Below, one piece after another: positions 44,824 through 54,949 of a DNA stretch of 64,000 nucleotides; position 1 is the stretch's first letter, and each line of letters starts with the position of its first letter. Both the position numbers and the translations under genes were made by a program. The stretch is taken from contig JAHEET010000002.1 of the NCBI GenBank assembly GCA_024640565.1, positions 62,001 through 126,000 on the forward strand. The letters are read 5' to 3'. The notes beneath the pieces are model-generated. The model did no database searches. It was not told where the DNA came from and was given only the letters and a program-made list of their open reading frames with translations. The DNA comes from Flavobacteriaceae bacterium. GTDB taxonomy: Bacteria > Bacteroidota > Bacteroidia > Flavobacteriales > Flavobacteriaceae.

Positions 44824-46170
44824 ATGACAAAATCAATTTTAATTAGAAATGCCAGAATTGTAAATGAAAATACTACTTTTAAAGGAGATGTTCTCATCGA
44901 AAATGAAATCATCAAAAAAGTGGGCGCTTCTATAGCGCTAACCAATAATGAAGGGATTGAAATTATAGAGGCAGATGGAAGTTATTTAATTCCTGGTTTT
45001 ATTGACGATCAGGTTCATTTTAGAGAACCTGGTTTAACACACAAAGCAAACATTGCCACAGAAAGTAGAGCTGCTGTTGCTGGTGGAATTACAACCTTTA
45101 TTGAAATGCCAAATACGGTGCCGCAAGCAACCACCCAAGCCCTTTTGGAAGCTAAATTCGAAATTGCGGCCAAGGATTCTTATGCAAATTACTCTTTCAT
45201 GTTTGGAGGGACCAACGACAATTTAGAAGAACTCCTAAAAACAGATCCCAAAAAAGTAGCTGGAATAAAATTATTTCTAGGCTCTTCTACGGGGAACATG
45301 CTGGTAGATAATGAAGCTGTTTTGGAGAAAATTTTCTCTTCTACAAAAATGATCATTTCGGTACATTGTGAAGACGAGGCAACCATCAGGAAAAACACCG
45401 CAGCGTTTGTCGAAAAATATGGCGAAAACATTCCCATAAAATGCCACCCCTTGATTCGAAGTGAAGAAGCCTGCTATCTTTCCTCTTCAAAAGCAATTGA
45501 ATTGGCCAAAAAAACAGGGGCTAGACTGCATATATTTCATCTCTCTACCGCAAAAGAGACAGCGCTTTTTAGAAATGACATTCCGTTGGAAGAAAAGCAA
45601 ATAACCGCAGAAGTTTGCATTCACCATTTGTGGTTCTCCGAAGAGGATTATGCGGAAAAAGGAACGCATATTAAATGGAATCCAGCAGTAAAATCAGCCA
45701 AAGACAGGCAAGGCTTATGGGATGCTTTATTAGATGATAGAATTGATATTTTAGCCACGGATCATGCACCACACACTTTGGAGGAAAAAAACAATACCTA
45801 TTTAAATGCACCTAGTGGTGGACCTCTCGTACAACACGCAGTTGTAGCGCTTTTAGAAAAAGTAAAAGAGGGGGTTATTTCTATTGAAAAAGCGGTGGAG
45901 AAAATGAGTCACAATCCTGCCAAATTATTTCAAATTGAAAAGCGTGGGTTTATCAAAGAAGGTTTTTATGCAGATTTAGTTTTGATAAATCCAAACCACC
46001 CTCAAATAGTTTCCAAAGACAATATCTTATACAAATGTGGCTGGTCTCCATTTGAAGGAACAAGGTTTTCCTCTTCTGTTACACATACTTTTGTAAACGG
46101 CGAGTTAATCTATAACAAGGGGGTGTTTAACGACATGTGCAAAGGAAAAAGAATCACTTTTAATCGATAA
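44824..46170 (+). CDS. pyrC: Dihydroorotase
   Basis: The 448-residue amidohydrolase has the metal-binding DDQVHFREPGLTHKANI stretch (His-x-Arg form), the HCEDEATI and HIFHLST strands with His ligands, and the late Asp in ATDHAPHTLEEK. It cyclises carbamoyl aspartate in pyrimidine synthesis. Its length and the FREPGLTHKA motif place it in the multifunctional-complex type (class I). It is followed 2 bases later by a DUF4296 lipoprotein gene. Confidence 0.94.
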   Translation: MTKSILIRNARIVNENTTFKGDVLIENEIIKKVGASIALTNNEGIEIIEADGSYLIPGFIDDQVHFREPGLTHKANIATESRAAVAGGITTFIEMPNTVPQATTQALLEAKFEIAAKDSYANYSFMFGGTNDNLEELLKTDPKKVAGIKLFLGSSTGNMLVDNEAVLEKIFSSTKMIISVHCEDEATIRKNTAAFVEKYGENIPIKCHPLIRSEEACYLSSSKAIELAKKTGARLHIFHLSTAKETALFRNDIPLEEKQITAEVCIHHLWFSEEDYAEKGTHIKWNPAVKSAKDRQGLWDALLDDRIDILATDHAPHTLEEKNNTYLNAPSGGPLVQHAVVALLEKVKEGVISIEKAVEKMSHNPAKLFQIEKRGFIKEGFYADLVLINPNHPQIVSKDNILYKCGWSPFEGTRFSSSVTHTFVNGELIYNKGVFNDMCKGKRITFNR

Positions 46171-46172
46171 AA

Positions 46173-46637
46173 ATGAAAAAATCTATTCTCTTGTTTTTTG
46201 CTTTTAGTTTCTTTTACAATTGTACAAGCAATACCATTTACAAGAAACCTACAGATTTAATTCCAAAGGATACTATGGTGATTTTGATTCAAGAGATGCT
46301 AATTGCTTCTGCTTCAAAAAACGTAAAAACAATCAATTTACAACGTAAAATTGACTACTTCCCTTTTGTTTATGATCGTTTTAAAATAGATTCTACTCGC
46401 TTTCAAAAAAGTAGTTTTTATTACACTTCTAAAATAGATGCTTACAATGAAATACTAGCGAACGTAAAAAAAGGGTTGGAAATTGAAAAAGAAAAATACA
46501 CGGTCTTAAAAAAGAGAAAAGATTCAATCAACAGAGATTCTGTAAGTAAATTAAATCGTAAAAAACCAATCAAAAAAGAGGCCCTTAAAGAACCACTTGA
46601 ATTCTCTAAAAAGAAGGTTCCAAAAACTAAGCTGTAA
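46173..46637 (+). CDS. DUF4296 family lipoprotein
   Basis: The 154-residue protein has a lipoprotein signal peptide (ILLFFAFSFFYNC, Cys17) and a helical DUF4296 body (TMVILIQEMLIASASKN), then a basic tail with KKKVPKTKL at the end. Function unknown; it should be anchored in the envelope. It is coupled to pyrC (2-base gap) and overlaps the convergent epimerase-like gene by 11 bases. Confidence 0.85.
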   Translation: MKKSILLFFAFSFFYNCTSNTIYKKPTDLIPKDTMVILIQEMLIASASKNVKTINLQRKIDYFPFVYDRFKIDSTRFQKSSFYYTSKIDAYNEILANVKKGLEIEKEKYTVLKKRKDSINRDSVSKLNRKKPIKKEALKEPLEFSKKKVPKTKL

Positions 46638-47625
46638 ATTTTTTACATGCATCGTTGATGACTTCTGATATTTTTGTAAACTTAAAATCGAGGGTGTTGC
46701 TTATTTTTTCTGCAGAATATTTTGAAACTCCATGCGCACTGCGAGCTGCATATTTGCTCAATGTAGGCGCCTTGTTTGTAAAGAGCGAGACCATTTTAGA
46801 AATACGCCAGAAAAGACTTATTTGCCATGGATTGACTTTGTAAGAAGGTCTTCTTTTTTCCAATCCGTCTGCTATAGAAAAGAGAATTTCTTTGAAAGAT
46901 TTGTTTTGAGAAACTACAATAAATCGTTCATTTTTTATTGCAGAATCCATCAATAAAATCATCACTTTTACAACGTCTTCAACACCAACAAAACCGGTAA
47001 TTCCTTCTGTATAATACCTTAATCCTTTGGAAACACTGGTAAATATTTTTCCAGAACCTGAATTCCAAAAACCGCTTCCCAAGATAACTCCAGGATTTAC
47101 AACAACCACCTCAACACCTTCTTGACTGGCACGCCAAACCTCTGTTTCTGCACCATATTTTGTAATTGCATATCCACTATTGTCCAACTCCTTATTCCAT
47201 TCGTTTTCTTCTGTAATTGGTTTTCCTTGAATGGCGTTGCCGATACAGGCAATAGAGCTTACAAAACACAATTTTTTTATTTTTGCATCAATAGATAAGT
47301 TGGCAATAATTGCGGTTCCATGAATATTCACTTTACGCATTTTTATATAATCTTTTGGATGAAAAGAAATGAATGCAGCGCAATGGTATACTTTCTCTAC
47401 CCTAATAAAGGCAGGAATCATTGCAGGAACATCCGTAATATCTGCTTTTAACCAGGCTATTTTAGCAAACAAAGAAGGATCCTCTGTATAGGTGGAAAAA
47501 ATTTTTTTTACACCTATAATTTTTTCTTCTGTTCTATAAATTGCGCGAATTTCTGGGGCTGTCTTTGCCAAATGATACAACAAATGTGCTCCTACCAAAC
47601 CCGTTCCTCCAGTAACTAAAATCAT
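46627..47625 (-). CDS. NAD-dependent epimerase/dehydratase family protein
   Basis: The 332-residue extended SDR has the Rossmann motif GGTGLVGAHLL at the start, a Ser-containing VSSIACIG strand and the catalytic Tyr-Lys in SGYAITKYGAE. The best guess is a dihydroflavonol-reductase-like or sugar-modifying enzyme; substrate unknown. It is a single gene, convergent with the DUF4296 gene and divergent from tyrS. Confidence 0.88.
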   Translation of the reverse strand: MILVTGGTGLVGAHLLYHLAKTAPEIRAIYRTEEKIIGVKKIFSTYTEDPSLFAKIAWLKADITDVPAMIPAFIRVEKVYHCAAFISFHPKDYIKMRKVNIHGTAIIANLSIDAKIKKLCFVSSIACIGNAIQGKPITEENEWNKELDNSGYAITKYGAETEVWRASQEGVEVVVVNPGVILGSGFWNSGSGKIFTSVSKGLRYYTEGITGFVGVEDVVKVMILLMDSAIKNERFIVVSQNKSFKEILFSIADGLEKRRPSYKVNPWQISLFWRISKMVSLFTNKAPTLSKYAARSAHGVSKYSAEKISNTLDFKFTKISEVINDACKKFTA

Positions 47626-47658
47626 ACGGCTAAGTTATGGTTTTTTGATTGATAAGTT

Positions 47659-47666
47659 TATCTTTG
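47659..47666 (+). promoter_or_regulatory. Bacteroidota -7 box for tyrS
   Basis: TATCTTTG matches TAnnTTTG and lies 115 bases before the tyrS ATG, giving an unusually long leader for this window. A hairpin GAGATT-GAC-AATCTC lies in the leader at 47681-47695. Confidence 0.4.
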
Positions 47667-47781
47667 TGTCGTTAAAAAAAGAGATTGACAATCTCAAATG
47701 AAGCCAATCAAAAGCAATTGTAAAAGATTGAAGGACGCTGTTTGAAACTCGTATTAAAAATTGAAATAACGACAATTTACA

Positions 47782-49074
47782 ATGAAAAATTTTATTGAAG
47801 AATTACAATGGAGAGGAATGTTGCATGACAGCATGCCAACAACAGAAGAACATCTGATGAAAAGTATGAGAAGTGCTTATGTTGGTTTTGATCCTACTTC
47901 AGATTCTTTACATATTGGAAATTTAGTCCCTATTATGTTGTTGGCACATTTTCAAAGATGTGGACACAAACCCATTGCTTTGGTTGGAGGTGCAACAGGC
48001 ATGATTGGAGATCCTTCTGGAAAATCTTCCGAAAGAAACCTTTTGGATGAAAAAACCCTACGATACAACCAAGAAGCCATCAAAGGGCAATTAAGTCACT
48101 TTTTAGACTTTACTTCAGACGCAGCAAACGCAGCGGTTTTGGTCAACAATTACGATTGGATGAAAGATTTTTCATTCCTAGAATTTATTCGTGATGTTGG
48201 AAAGCACATTTCGGTAAATTATATGATGGCAAAGGATTCTGTAAAAAACAGAATTGGGTCTGAATCCAAAGAAGGTATGTCATTTACAGAATTTACCTAT
48301 CAACTAGTACAAGGCTATGATTTCTTGCATTTGTATCAAAATAACAATGCATCTATTCAAATGGGGGGCTCAGACCAATGGGGAAACATTACCACAGGTA
48401 CAGAGTTAATTCGAAGAATTGGTGGAGGAAAAGGCTATGCAATTACCTGTCCTTTAATTACTAAATCTGATGGAACAAAATTTGGAAAATCTGAAGGGGG
48501 TAATGTTTGGCTAGATGCCAAAAGAACCTCCCCTTATAAGTTTTATCAATATTGGCTAAATGCTTCTGATGAAGATGCAGAAAACTATATTAAAATCTTT
48601 ACCTTCCTAGATAAAGAAACAATTGATGCTTTGATTGTGGAACACAAGGAAGTGCCACATTTGCGTTTATTACAAAAGAAAATTGGGGAAGAGGTTACCC
48701 TGTTAGTCCATGGAGCTGCCGCTTATGAAAATGCCATTAAAGCTTCCAGTATTTTATTTGGGAAATCTACAGCTTCTGATTTAAAATCACTGGACGAACA
48801 AACATTCTTAGATGTTTTTGATGGAGTGCCTCAAGCAACAGTGACGCTTTCAGAAGTTGAAAATGGATTGGATATGATTGGTGCTCTGGCAGCAAAAACA
48901 AGCTTTTTGGCATCAAATGGTGACGCAAGAAGAGCATTGAAAGAAAATGCAATTTCTGTGAATAAAGAAAAAGTAAAAGAAGATTTTGTCATTTCTAAGG
49001 AGGATTTGATTGCCAATAAATATGTTTTGCTTCAGCGAGGTAAAAAGACCTACTATCTCTTAGTAGTTGTATAA
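47782..49074 (+). CDS. tyrS: Tyrosyl-tRNA synthetase
   Basis: The 430-residue class I synthetase has the HIGH-type motif [11 protein letters not shown], the tyrosine-binding [10 protein letters not shown] and [10 protein letters not shown] stretches, the KMSKS-type loop KFGKSEGG, and a C-terminal S4-like RNA-binding domain ([18 protein letters not shown]). It charges tRNA-Tyr. Single gene with a long leader. Confidence 0.96.
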   Translation: MKNFIEELQWRGMLHDSMPTTEEHLMKSMRSAYVGFDPTSDSLHIGNLVPIMLLAHFQRCGHKPIALVGGATGMIGDPSGKSSERNLLDEKTLRYNQEAIKGQLSHFLDFTSDAANAAVLVNNYDWMKDFSFLEFIRDVGKHISVNYMMAKDSVKNRIGSESKEGMSFTEFTYQLVQGYDFLHLYQNNNASIQMGGSDQWGNITTGTELIRRIGGGKGYAITCPLITKSDGTKFGKSEGGNVWLDAKRTSPYKFYQYWLNASDEDAENYIKIFTFLDKETIDALIVEHKEVPHLRLLQKKIGEEVTLLVHGAAAYENAIKASSILFGKSTASDLKSLDEQTFLDVFDGVPQATVTLSEVENGLDMIGALAAKTSFLASNGDARRALKENAISVNKEKVKEDFVISKEDLIANKYVLLQRGKKTYYLLVVV

Positions 49075-49172
49075 TTTTTAATCCTGAACACGCACTTTCA
49101 AATGCGTCTAAAGCATAAAAAATCCTAGCATCTCATCCACGAATTGGCCAAAATTGAAACTGCTTAAGGGAA

Positions 49173-50147
49173 CTACAAAACCATTAAATTACAGCCTCTG
49201 ATATCAGAACTGTCAAAACGCCCAATAATTTCAAAAGTTCCGTCTTTGTGTACTTTTCCTAAATCTTGTGTAGCAATAAAAGAACAGGAATTATAATTGG
49301 CCAAATCAATCACATTCATACCCCCGTTTTTACCAGGAGAATGAATACTGAGGGCGTCCTCTGTGTCTCTGGTTAAAACACGCATCCAAGGCGGTGTTTT
49401 AAAGATGCCTTTCCCTTGAGAATATCCCTGACTTAGCAATTCTGTCATTCCATATTCTGAGTGAATTTCATTCACCCCAAAACCTTCCTGTAAAATTGCA
49501 TGCAATTCCTCTCTAACCAACTCTTTTCTTCTCCCTTTCATGCCTCCCGTTTCCATGACAATCGTGTTTTTTAAGTTGAATTGCTGTTTTTCAATCAAAT
49601 CTAACAAAGCAAAAGAAACTCCAATTAAGAGGGTTTTTTGGCCACTTTTATCCAATTTTATAAGCATTTTAGACAATTCCTCTACATTATCAAGATAAAA
49701 CCCACTTTCTACATGTTTTGATCTTGCAATAAAATCCTCCACCATATAGACCAAAGAAGATCCTTTCCGTTCGAGATAGTTGGGCAATAATGCCAGAACA
49801 GTATATGCTTCAATGTTTCCATAAAAATGATGAAACCCTTTTCGATAACTTTCTTTATAAAGCTTTATATCGGTTACAAAATGTTTGCTTGTTCTACTTC
49901 CTGTAGTACCAGAGCTGGTAAATATTTCTTGAACCTCCTCTCGAGAAGCTAGCACTTTTCTGCTTTTGAAAAATTGAATTGGTAAAAATGGAATGTCGGA
50001 AACTTTCTGAACATCGGAAGGATGCACATTGATTAAATCGCAAAAAGATCGGTAGACTCGATTGGTCTGAAACTGATGTTTAAAAACAGCGAGCGCTACT
50101 TCGGTGAAACCGGCTTCATTTTGAATGTTAAAAATATCTTTTTGCAT
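49173..50147 (-). CDS. LuxE/PaaK-type acyl-protein synthetase
   Basis: The 324-residue protein belongs to the acyl-adenylate-forming LuxE group: TSSGTTGSRTSKH is the ATP-binding P-loop-like motif, ETGGMKGRRKELVREELH and SEYGMTELLSQGYS are conserved adenylation stretches. LuxE activates fatty acids for luciferase, but this group also occurs without lux genes in the Bacteroidota, and no luciferase genes are nearby. The acyl substrate is unknown. Confidence 0.87.
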   Translation of the reverse strand: MQKDIFNIQNEAGFTEVALAVFKHQFQTNRVYRSFCDLINVHPSDVQKVSDIPFLPIQFFKSRKVLASREEVQEIFTSSGTTGSRTSKHFVTDIKLYKESYRKGFHHFYGNIEAYTVLALLPNYLERKGSSLVYMVEDFIARSKHVESGFYLDNVEELSKMLIKLDKSGQKTLLIGVSFALLDLIEKQQFNLKNTIVMETGGMKGRRKELVREELHAILQEGFGVNEIHSEYGMTELLSQGYSQGKGIFKTPPWMRVLTRDTEDALSIHSPGKNGGMNVIDLANYNSCSFIATQDLGKVHKDGTFEIIGRFDSSDIRGCNLMVL

Positions 50148-50236
50148 ATGGTCCTACAAAAATAGCACTATTCAAGGCAACCCCTGTAAGGAAACTCCAA
50201 TTTTTTAGATCGCGGTTTAAAAACCGTCTTTACTAC

Positions 50237-51295
50237 TTATTCTTTGTAAATTTTTACAATTAATGTTCCTTGATCGTCCATAGAAGCTCGGTACATCCCT
50301 TCAGTATTAAACTCAAAGGACATGTTTCCGTTCTTATCCAAAGCCACAACACCTCCTGAACCACCAAGTTTTATAAGCTTGTTTTGGATCACATCTGTGG
50401 TGGCTTCTTTCAATGTTTTTTGTTGATATTCCATTTGTGCAGAAATATCATAAGCGACTTGACTCCTAATAAAATACTCTCCCCAACCTGTAGACGAAAC
50501 TCCGCAGGTCAAATTATTGGCATAGGTTCCAGATCCAATAATGGGGGCATCGCCAATTCTTCCCCATCGTTTGTTAGTCATTCCTCCTGTAGAGGTTCCT
50601 GCAGCAATGTTCCCGTGTTTATCCAATGCCACACACCCCACAGTTCCAAATTTAGCGTCCTTAATCGTTGGATCGTAAAAAGCAGCTTGTTTGTTGGAAT
50701 GCTCCGACTTCTTTTTCTGACTATTTTTTACTTTTAGCAACGCTTTAAAACGTTGTTCTGTATAAAAATAACTTGGTGCAACAATTTCCAAGCCTTGTTC
50801 TTTTGCAAAAAGGGAAGCGCCAGCTCCAGAAAGCATCACATGTTCGGAATCTGTCATTACTTTTATCGCCAGCTCAATTGGACTTTTAACATTTTTTACA
50901 CCTGCTACAGCACCAGCGTTTAACGTTTTCCCATCCATAAAAGAAGCGTCCAGTTCGTTTGTGCCTTCATGGGTAAAAACGGCTCCTTTTCCTGCATTAA
51001 AAAGTGGCGATGTTTCCATTATCTGAATGGTTTTTAAAACCGCTTCTTGGCTTGTTCCTCCATTTTTGAGAATTGTGTGCCCCACCTTTATGGCTGCTGC
51101 TAACTTTTGTTTGTAGGCTTGTTCTTTTTCTATGCTCATGTTTTTTTTCAAAATCGTCCCAGCGCCGCCATGAATAATGATCGCAAAATCATTTTGCTTT
51201 TTCTCCGCTATAATCCTATTTTCTTTGGGTTTGTGCTCGGTTGTACATCCTAAAAAAAAGGATGTGAATAGCACTATTGAAATGATTTTTCTCAT
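50237..51295 (-). CDS. Isoaspartyl peptidase/asparaginase-type Ntn hydrolase, lipoprotein
   Basis: The 352-residue protein has a lipoprotein signal peptide (ISIVLFTSFFLGC, Cys17) and the plant-type asparaginase fold. The nucleophile Thr lies at the autocleavage site in KFGTVGCVALD, with GGMTNKRWGRIGDAPIIGSGTYA following. It splits isoaspartyl dipeptides or asparagine after self-processing into two chains. The lipid anchor puts it in the envelope. It diverges from the aldehyde dehydrogenase gene. Confidence 0.92.
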   Translation of the reverse strand: MRKIISIVLFTSFFLGCTTEHKPKENRIIAEKKQNDFAIIIHGGAGTILKKNMSIEKEQAYKQKLAAAIKVGHTILKNGGTSQEAVLKTIQIMETSPLFNAGKGAVFTHEGTNELDASFMDGKTLNAGAVAGVKNVKSPIELAIKVMTDSEHVMLSGAGASLFAKEQGLEIVAPSYFYTEQRFKALLKVKNSQKKKSEHSNKQAAFYDPTIKDAKFGTVGCVALDKHGNIAAGTSTGGMTNKRWGRIGDAPIIGSGTYANNLTCGVSSTGWGEYFIRSQVAYDISAQMEYQQKTLKEATTDVIQNKLIKLGGSGGVVALDKNGNMSFEFNTEGMYRASMDDQGTLIVKIYKE

Positions 51296-51340
51296 ATTTT
51301 TTGTTTAATATTAAACAAATAGTAATCTTTTTGTTTAATT

Positions 51341-51348
51341 TAATTTTG
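51341..51348 (+). promoter_or_regulatory. Bacteroidota -7 box for the aldehyde dehydrogenase gene
   Basis: TAATTTTG matches TAnnTTTG and lies 57 bases before the chosen ATG at 51406, which argues against the upstream start at 51301. Confidence 0.4.
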
Positions 51349-51405
51349 TGTGAAATTATTTGTAGCTTCGGGGTTCAATTTAAACGAATTAAATTCAACT
51401 ACAAA

Positions 51406-52947
51406 ATGACAGATTTTGGAATAATAGAAGCCTTAAAAGAATTAGGGTTAAAAGAAACAAATAATGGAACTTCTACGGGTTCAACTAATTTTTCGAATGG
51501 TGAAATTATTGAATCTTATTCTCCGGTAGACGGAAGATTAATTGGAAAAGTAATTGCTACATCAAAAGAAGATTATGAAAAAGTAATGCACTCAGCAACG
51601 AAAGCTTACCAATCGTTTAGAAACATTCCTGCTCCCCAAAGAGGAGAGATTGTACGTCAGTTTGGAAATAAATTAAGAGCTCTAAAAGAGCCTTTGGGAA
51701 AATTGGTTTCTTATGAAATGGGGAAATCACTCCAAGAAGGGTATGGGGAAGTACAAGAAATGATTGACATCTGTGATTTTGCGGTTGGATTGTCAAGGCA
51801 ATTAAATGGTCAAACCATCCCTTCGGAACGTCCCGGACATGTAATGAGAGAACAATGGCATCCAATTGGAGTGGTTGGAATTATCTCTGCGTTTAACTTT
51901 CCGGTGGCTGTTTGGGCCTGGAATACGGCATTGGCATGGAGTTGTGGCGATGTATGTGTTTGGAAGGGTTCTGAAAAAACACCGCTTTGTACAGTTGCTT
52001 GTCAAAACATTATTGCCGAAATTTTAAAAGAAAACAATTTACCAGAAGGAATTTCTTGTATTATAAATGGCGATTATAAAGTGGGTGAAATGATGACTAC
52101 AGATCCAAGGATTCCTTTAATTTCTGCCACAGGGTCTTCAAGAATGGGAAGAATTGTAGGAGCTACTGTTGCCCAACGTTTTGGGAAATCTTTATTAGAG
52201 TTGGGTGGCAACAACGCCATCATTATTACTCCTTCTGCAGATTTAAAAGTAGTAGTACCTGGGGCTGTTTTTGGCGCTGTTGGAACCTGTGGACAACGTT
52301 GTACTTCTACCAGAAGGTTAATCATTCATGAAGCGGTTTATGATAAAGTAAGGGATGCCATTGTAGGGGCTTATCAACAAATAAAAATTGGAAACCCTTT
52401 GGATGAAACCAAGCATGTAGGACCATTAATTGACAAGGACTCCGTAAATACTTATTTAGCGGCTATTGAAAGTGCTAAAAAAGAAGGAGGAAATGTATTG
52501 GTTGAAGGGGGGGTGCTTGAAGGAGAAGAATACCAAAGCGGTTGCTATGTCAAACCAGCAATTATAGAAGCTGAAAATCATTATAAAATTGTGCAGCATG
52601 AAACTTTTGCCCCTATTTTATATTTAATGAAATACGGTGGGGATGTTGAAAATGCCATTGAAAAACAAAACGGAGTTGCACAAGGATTGTCCTCAGCAAT
52701 TATGACCAACGAACTAAAAGAAGCTGAAAAGTTTCTGTCTTATGCAGGTTCTGATTGTGGTATTGCCAATGTTAATATTGGTACTTCTGGTGCTGAAATT
52801 GGGGGCGCTTTTGGAGGTGAAAAAGAGACCGGTGGTGGACGCGAATCTGGATCGGATGCTTGGAAAGTATACATGCGTAGACAAACAAACACCATCAACT
52901 ACTCAGATGAATTGCCCTTAGCACAAGGAATCAAATTTGATTTATAG
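51406..52947 (+). CDS. amaB: Aldehyde dehydrogenase of the AmaB (piperideine-6-carboxylate) type
   Basis: I start at the ATG at 51406 (513 residues); the frame is open from 51301 but that part covers the promoter. The protein has the NAD-binding FNFPVAVWAWN and GSSRMGRIVGA stretches, the general-base Glu in LLELGGNNAI and the nucleophile Cys in GTCGQRCTSTR, with SGAEIGGAFGGEKETGGGRESGS near the end. This pattern fits the ALDH7/AmaB family that oxidises alpha-aminoadipate semialdehyde in lysine breakdown. A clear terminator follows. Confidence 0.9.
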   Translation: MTDFGIIEALKELGLKETNNGTSTGSTNFSNGEIIESYSPVDGRLIGKVIATSKEDYEKVMHSATKAYQSFRNIPAPQRGEIVRQFGNKLRALKEPLGKLVSYEMGKSLQEGYGEVQEMIDICDFAVGLSRQLNGQTIPSERPGHVMREQWHPIGVVGIISAFNFPVAVWAWNTALAWSCGDVCVWKGSEKTPLCTVACQNIIAEILKENNLPEGISCIINGDYKVGEMMTTDPRIPLISATGSSRMGRIVGATVAQRFGKSLLELGGNNAIIITPSADLKVVVPGAVFGAVGTCGQRCTSTRRLIIHEAVYDKVRDAIVGAYQQIKIGNPLDETKHVGPLIDKDSVNTYLAAIESAKKEGGNVLVEGGVLEGEEYQSGCYVKPAIIEAENHYKIVQHETFAPILYLMKYGGDVENAIEKQNGVAQGLSSAIMTNELKEAEKFLSYAGSDCGIANVNIGTSGAEIGGAFGGEKETGGGRESGSDAWKVYMRRQTNTINYSDELPLAQGIKFDL

Positions 52948-52973
52948 ATCCCGTCTTCTCTTTGCAAACATTT

Positions 52974-53007
52974 AACCCCCTAATACAGATTGTAATAGGG
53001 GGTTTTT
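52974..53007 (+). terminator. Terminator downstream of the aldehyde dehydrogenase gene
   Basis: AACCCCCTA (52974-52982) pairs with TAGGGGGTT (52996-53004), followed by a T-run. Confidence 0.9.
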
Positions 53008-53177
53008 AATTATTCTAAAAAAAAATTACGTTTCTAAAAAAATTAACATACATTATTTTTTTTACTCCTTCAAAAGATGTAGCTTGCTTTTTATAGGTCT
53101 TTTTTTAGTGAAAATAGGTGATGAGATCCACGGTAAGATAATACTGTTCTACTGTAAAACCCTTATAAAAATACTTT

Positions 53178-54028
53178 ATGAAATTAGAAAATGAATTTGA
53201 AATTTCAACACAAATTCTAGATGACTCACAAATAATCTCGAAAACTGGAAGTTGGAATTGGAATGTAATCACAAATGAAATCTTTTGGTCTAAGAATATG
53301 TTTCGGCTTTTGGGTCTTACCCCTAATGAAGTAGCACCAAGCTACGAATTGACGTTAAATTATGTATGTGACGGTGACAAAAAGAGGTATGAAGAAACAC
53401 TTGCGCAATCAATTGAAAATAAAACGGGCTATTCTTTTGAAAATAAAATGGTTCAAAAAAACAAGTCGGCAAGGCTACCAAACAAACACTTAAAACCCTA
53501 GATAGTCTTTTGCAATGGGCCTTTACAGGTGCTAACAGCAGTACCTTCAACCCTGTCACACTGGCTCCTAAAGAATTGGTAGATGAGGTTCTTGAATTTT
53601 TAACCGTTCATTTCATAAAAAAGAAGCTCCTTATAAAAAATCGAATTGCCCCCAACATACGCATTGAAGCAGACAAAAACATGCTAACGAGTATTTTTAG
53701 AAACTTAATTTCAAATGCCATAGAATACTGCACGGCTGATGGAGAAATAACAATCGCATTACAATCAAAAAACAATGCCGTGCAAGTTTCAGTTTCTGAC
53801 ACTGGGGTGGGTATTGCAACTGAAGCTTTAGAAAACATATTTGAGCCAGGAGAAATAATAAATAGAGCGGGTACGGCAAAAGAAAAAGGTACTGGATTGG
53901 GCTTACAAATATGCAAGGCATTGGTCGATAGACACGAAGGAAAGATTTGGATTGAAAGTGAAATTGGAGTCGGAACAACTTGTTATTTTACCTTATCTAA
54001 AATCGAAATCGATGAAAGAAAGGAATAA
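53178..54028 (+). pseudogene. PAS/histidine kinase pseudogene with internal deletion
   Basis: The first frame (53178-53501) gives a PAS domain (TGSWNWNVITNEIFWSKNMFR) that breaks off. From about 53460 a second frame, with no proper start, gives the end of a HisKA dimerisation helix (ATKQTLKTLDSLLQWA) and a whole HATPase domain to 54028, with N box FRNLISNAIEY, G1 VSDTGVGI and G2 GTGLGLQICKAL. The rest of the PAS domain and the phosphoacceptor His helix are missing and the frame shifts at the junction. Not functional as one protein. Confidence 0.82.
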
Positions 54029-54084
54029 CTTCCCAAAAAATTTCTGAGAAAAATACGCTTTCTTACAAACACATACATTGCTGC

Positions 54085-54942
54085 TTAAAGAACTTCATGT
54101 CCTTGACTTGCCGCCAACAATTCAAACCAATCTTCTAACTCCAACACGGTTTTAAGGGCTTTGTTGGCCTGTAAAATACGTGTTTTGTTGGTGGTGCCAA
54201 TAACAGGTGAAACTTTAGCAGGATGCTTTAAAATAAAAGCCAACAGCACTGCGTCCTCAGAAAGCTGGTATTTTTTAGCAAGTTTTTTTAATACTTTTTT
54301 TATACGGAGGGTTTGTTTGTCTTCTCGCTTAAAAACAGTCCCTAAAGGACTCCAAATCATGGGGTGTACTTCTTTTTCAAATAGGTAATCCAAAGTACCA
54401 TTGTACATTGCCTCGCACTGTGTAAGTGAGAACTCGATCTGATTGACCGAAACAGGAATTTTTGATTGAATTAGTGCGACTTGAGATGGGGTGAAATTGG
54501 AGACTCCAAATGCTTTTATTTTTCCAGTTTTTTGCAAAAGCGTTACTGCTTCTGCTATTTCATCTGGCTGCATTAATGGACTTGGCCTGTGTAATAAAAA
54601 GGTGTCTAAATACCCTGTTTTTAAATTTTTTAAGGATTCTTCTACACTCCAGATCATATAATCTTTGGTGTATTTATAGTGTTTAAGATTGTTGGCTCTA
54701 GTCTGTCCTGGGTTTTGAATGCCGCATTTAGAAATAAGTTGAATCTCTTCACGGCCAATCCCGCTTTCTAAAAATGCATTCCCAAATTCTGATTCTGTGG
54801 TATAATCACCATACAAATCTGCGTGGTCAAAAGTGGTATTCCCATTCTCTACACAAAATTGAATTAAAGCTGCCTGTTCTTTGATGGACTGTTTTTTACC
54901 CCAAGCACCCCAAGACATGCAACCCATTATAATTTTAGACAT
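54085..54942 (-). CDS. Aldo/keto reductase
   Basis: The 285-residue TIM-barrel protein starts MSKIIMGCMSWGAWGKKQS, with the AKR signature TTFDHADLYGDY (catalytic Asp, Tyr), Lys in LISKCGI and His in FLLHRPSPLM. It resembles the YdhF-type oxidoreductases. Substrate unknown. An SDR gene ends 7 bases upstream on the same strand, so the two form a unit. Confidence 0.9.
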   Translation of the reverse strand: MSKIIMGCMSWGAWGKKQSIKEQAALIQFCVENGNTTFDHADLYGDYTTESEFGNAFLESGIGREEIQLISKCGIQNPGQTRANNLKHYKYTKDYMIWSVEESLKNLKTGYLDTFLLHRPSPLMQPDEIAEAVTLLQKTGKIKAFGVSNFTPSQVALIQSKIPVSVNQIEFSLTQCEAMYNGTLDYLFEKEVHPMIWSPLGTVFKREDKQTLRIKKVLKKLAKKYQLSEDAVLLAFILKHPAKVSPVIGTTNKTRILQANKALKTVLELEDWFELLAASQGHEVL

Positions 54943-54949
54943 GGTTTTT

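Noticed and set aside
44655..44945. Minus-strand open frame across the GT2-pyrC gap
   Set aside because: Overlaps the start of pyrC and the end of the GT2 gene; hydrophobic content is what the reverse of such coding DNA gives.
49094..49114. Short inverted repeat ACGCA/TGCGT after tyrS
   Set aside because: Five-base stem without T-run; likely chance.
49173..50147. Bioluminescence genes suggested by the LuxE-like protein
   Set aside because: No luciferase or fatty acid reductase genes nearby; LuxE-like proteins occur in non-luminous Bacteroidota.
50213..50226. Hairpin CGGTTT/AAACCG after the isoaspartyl peptidase gene
   Set aside because: No T-run on either strand after the stem; not supported as a terminator.
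53608..53916. Minus-strand frames inside the kinase remnant
   Set aside because: Shadow frames of the HATPase domain, which has clear N and G box motifs on the plus strand.
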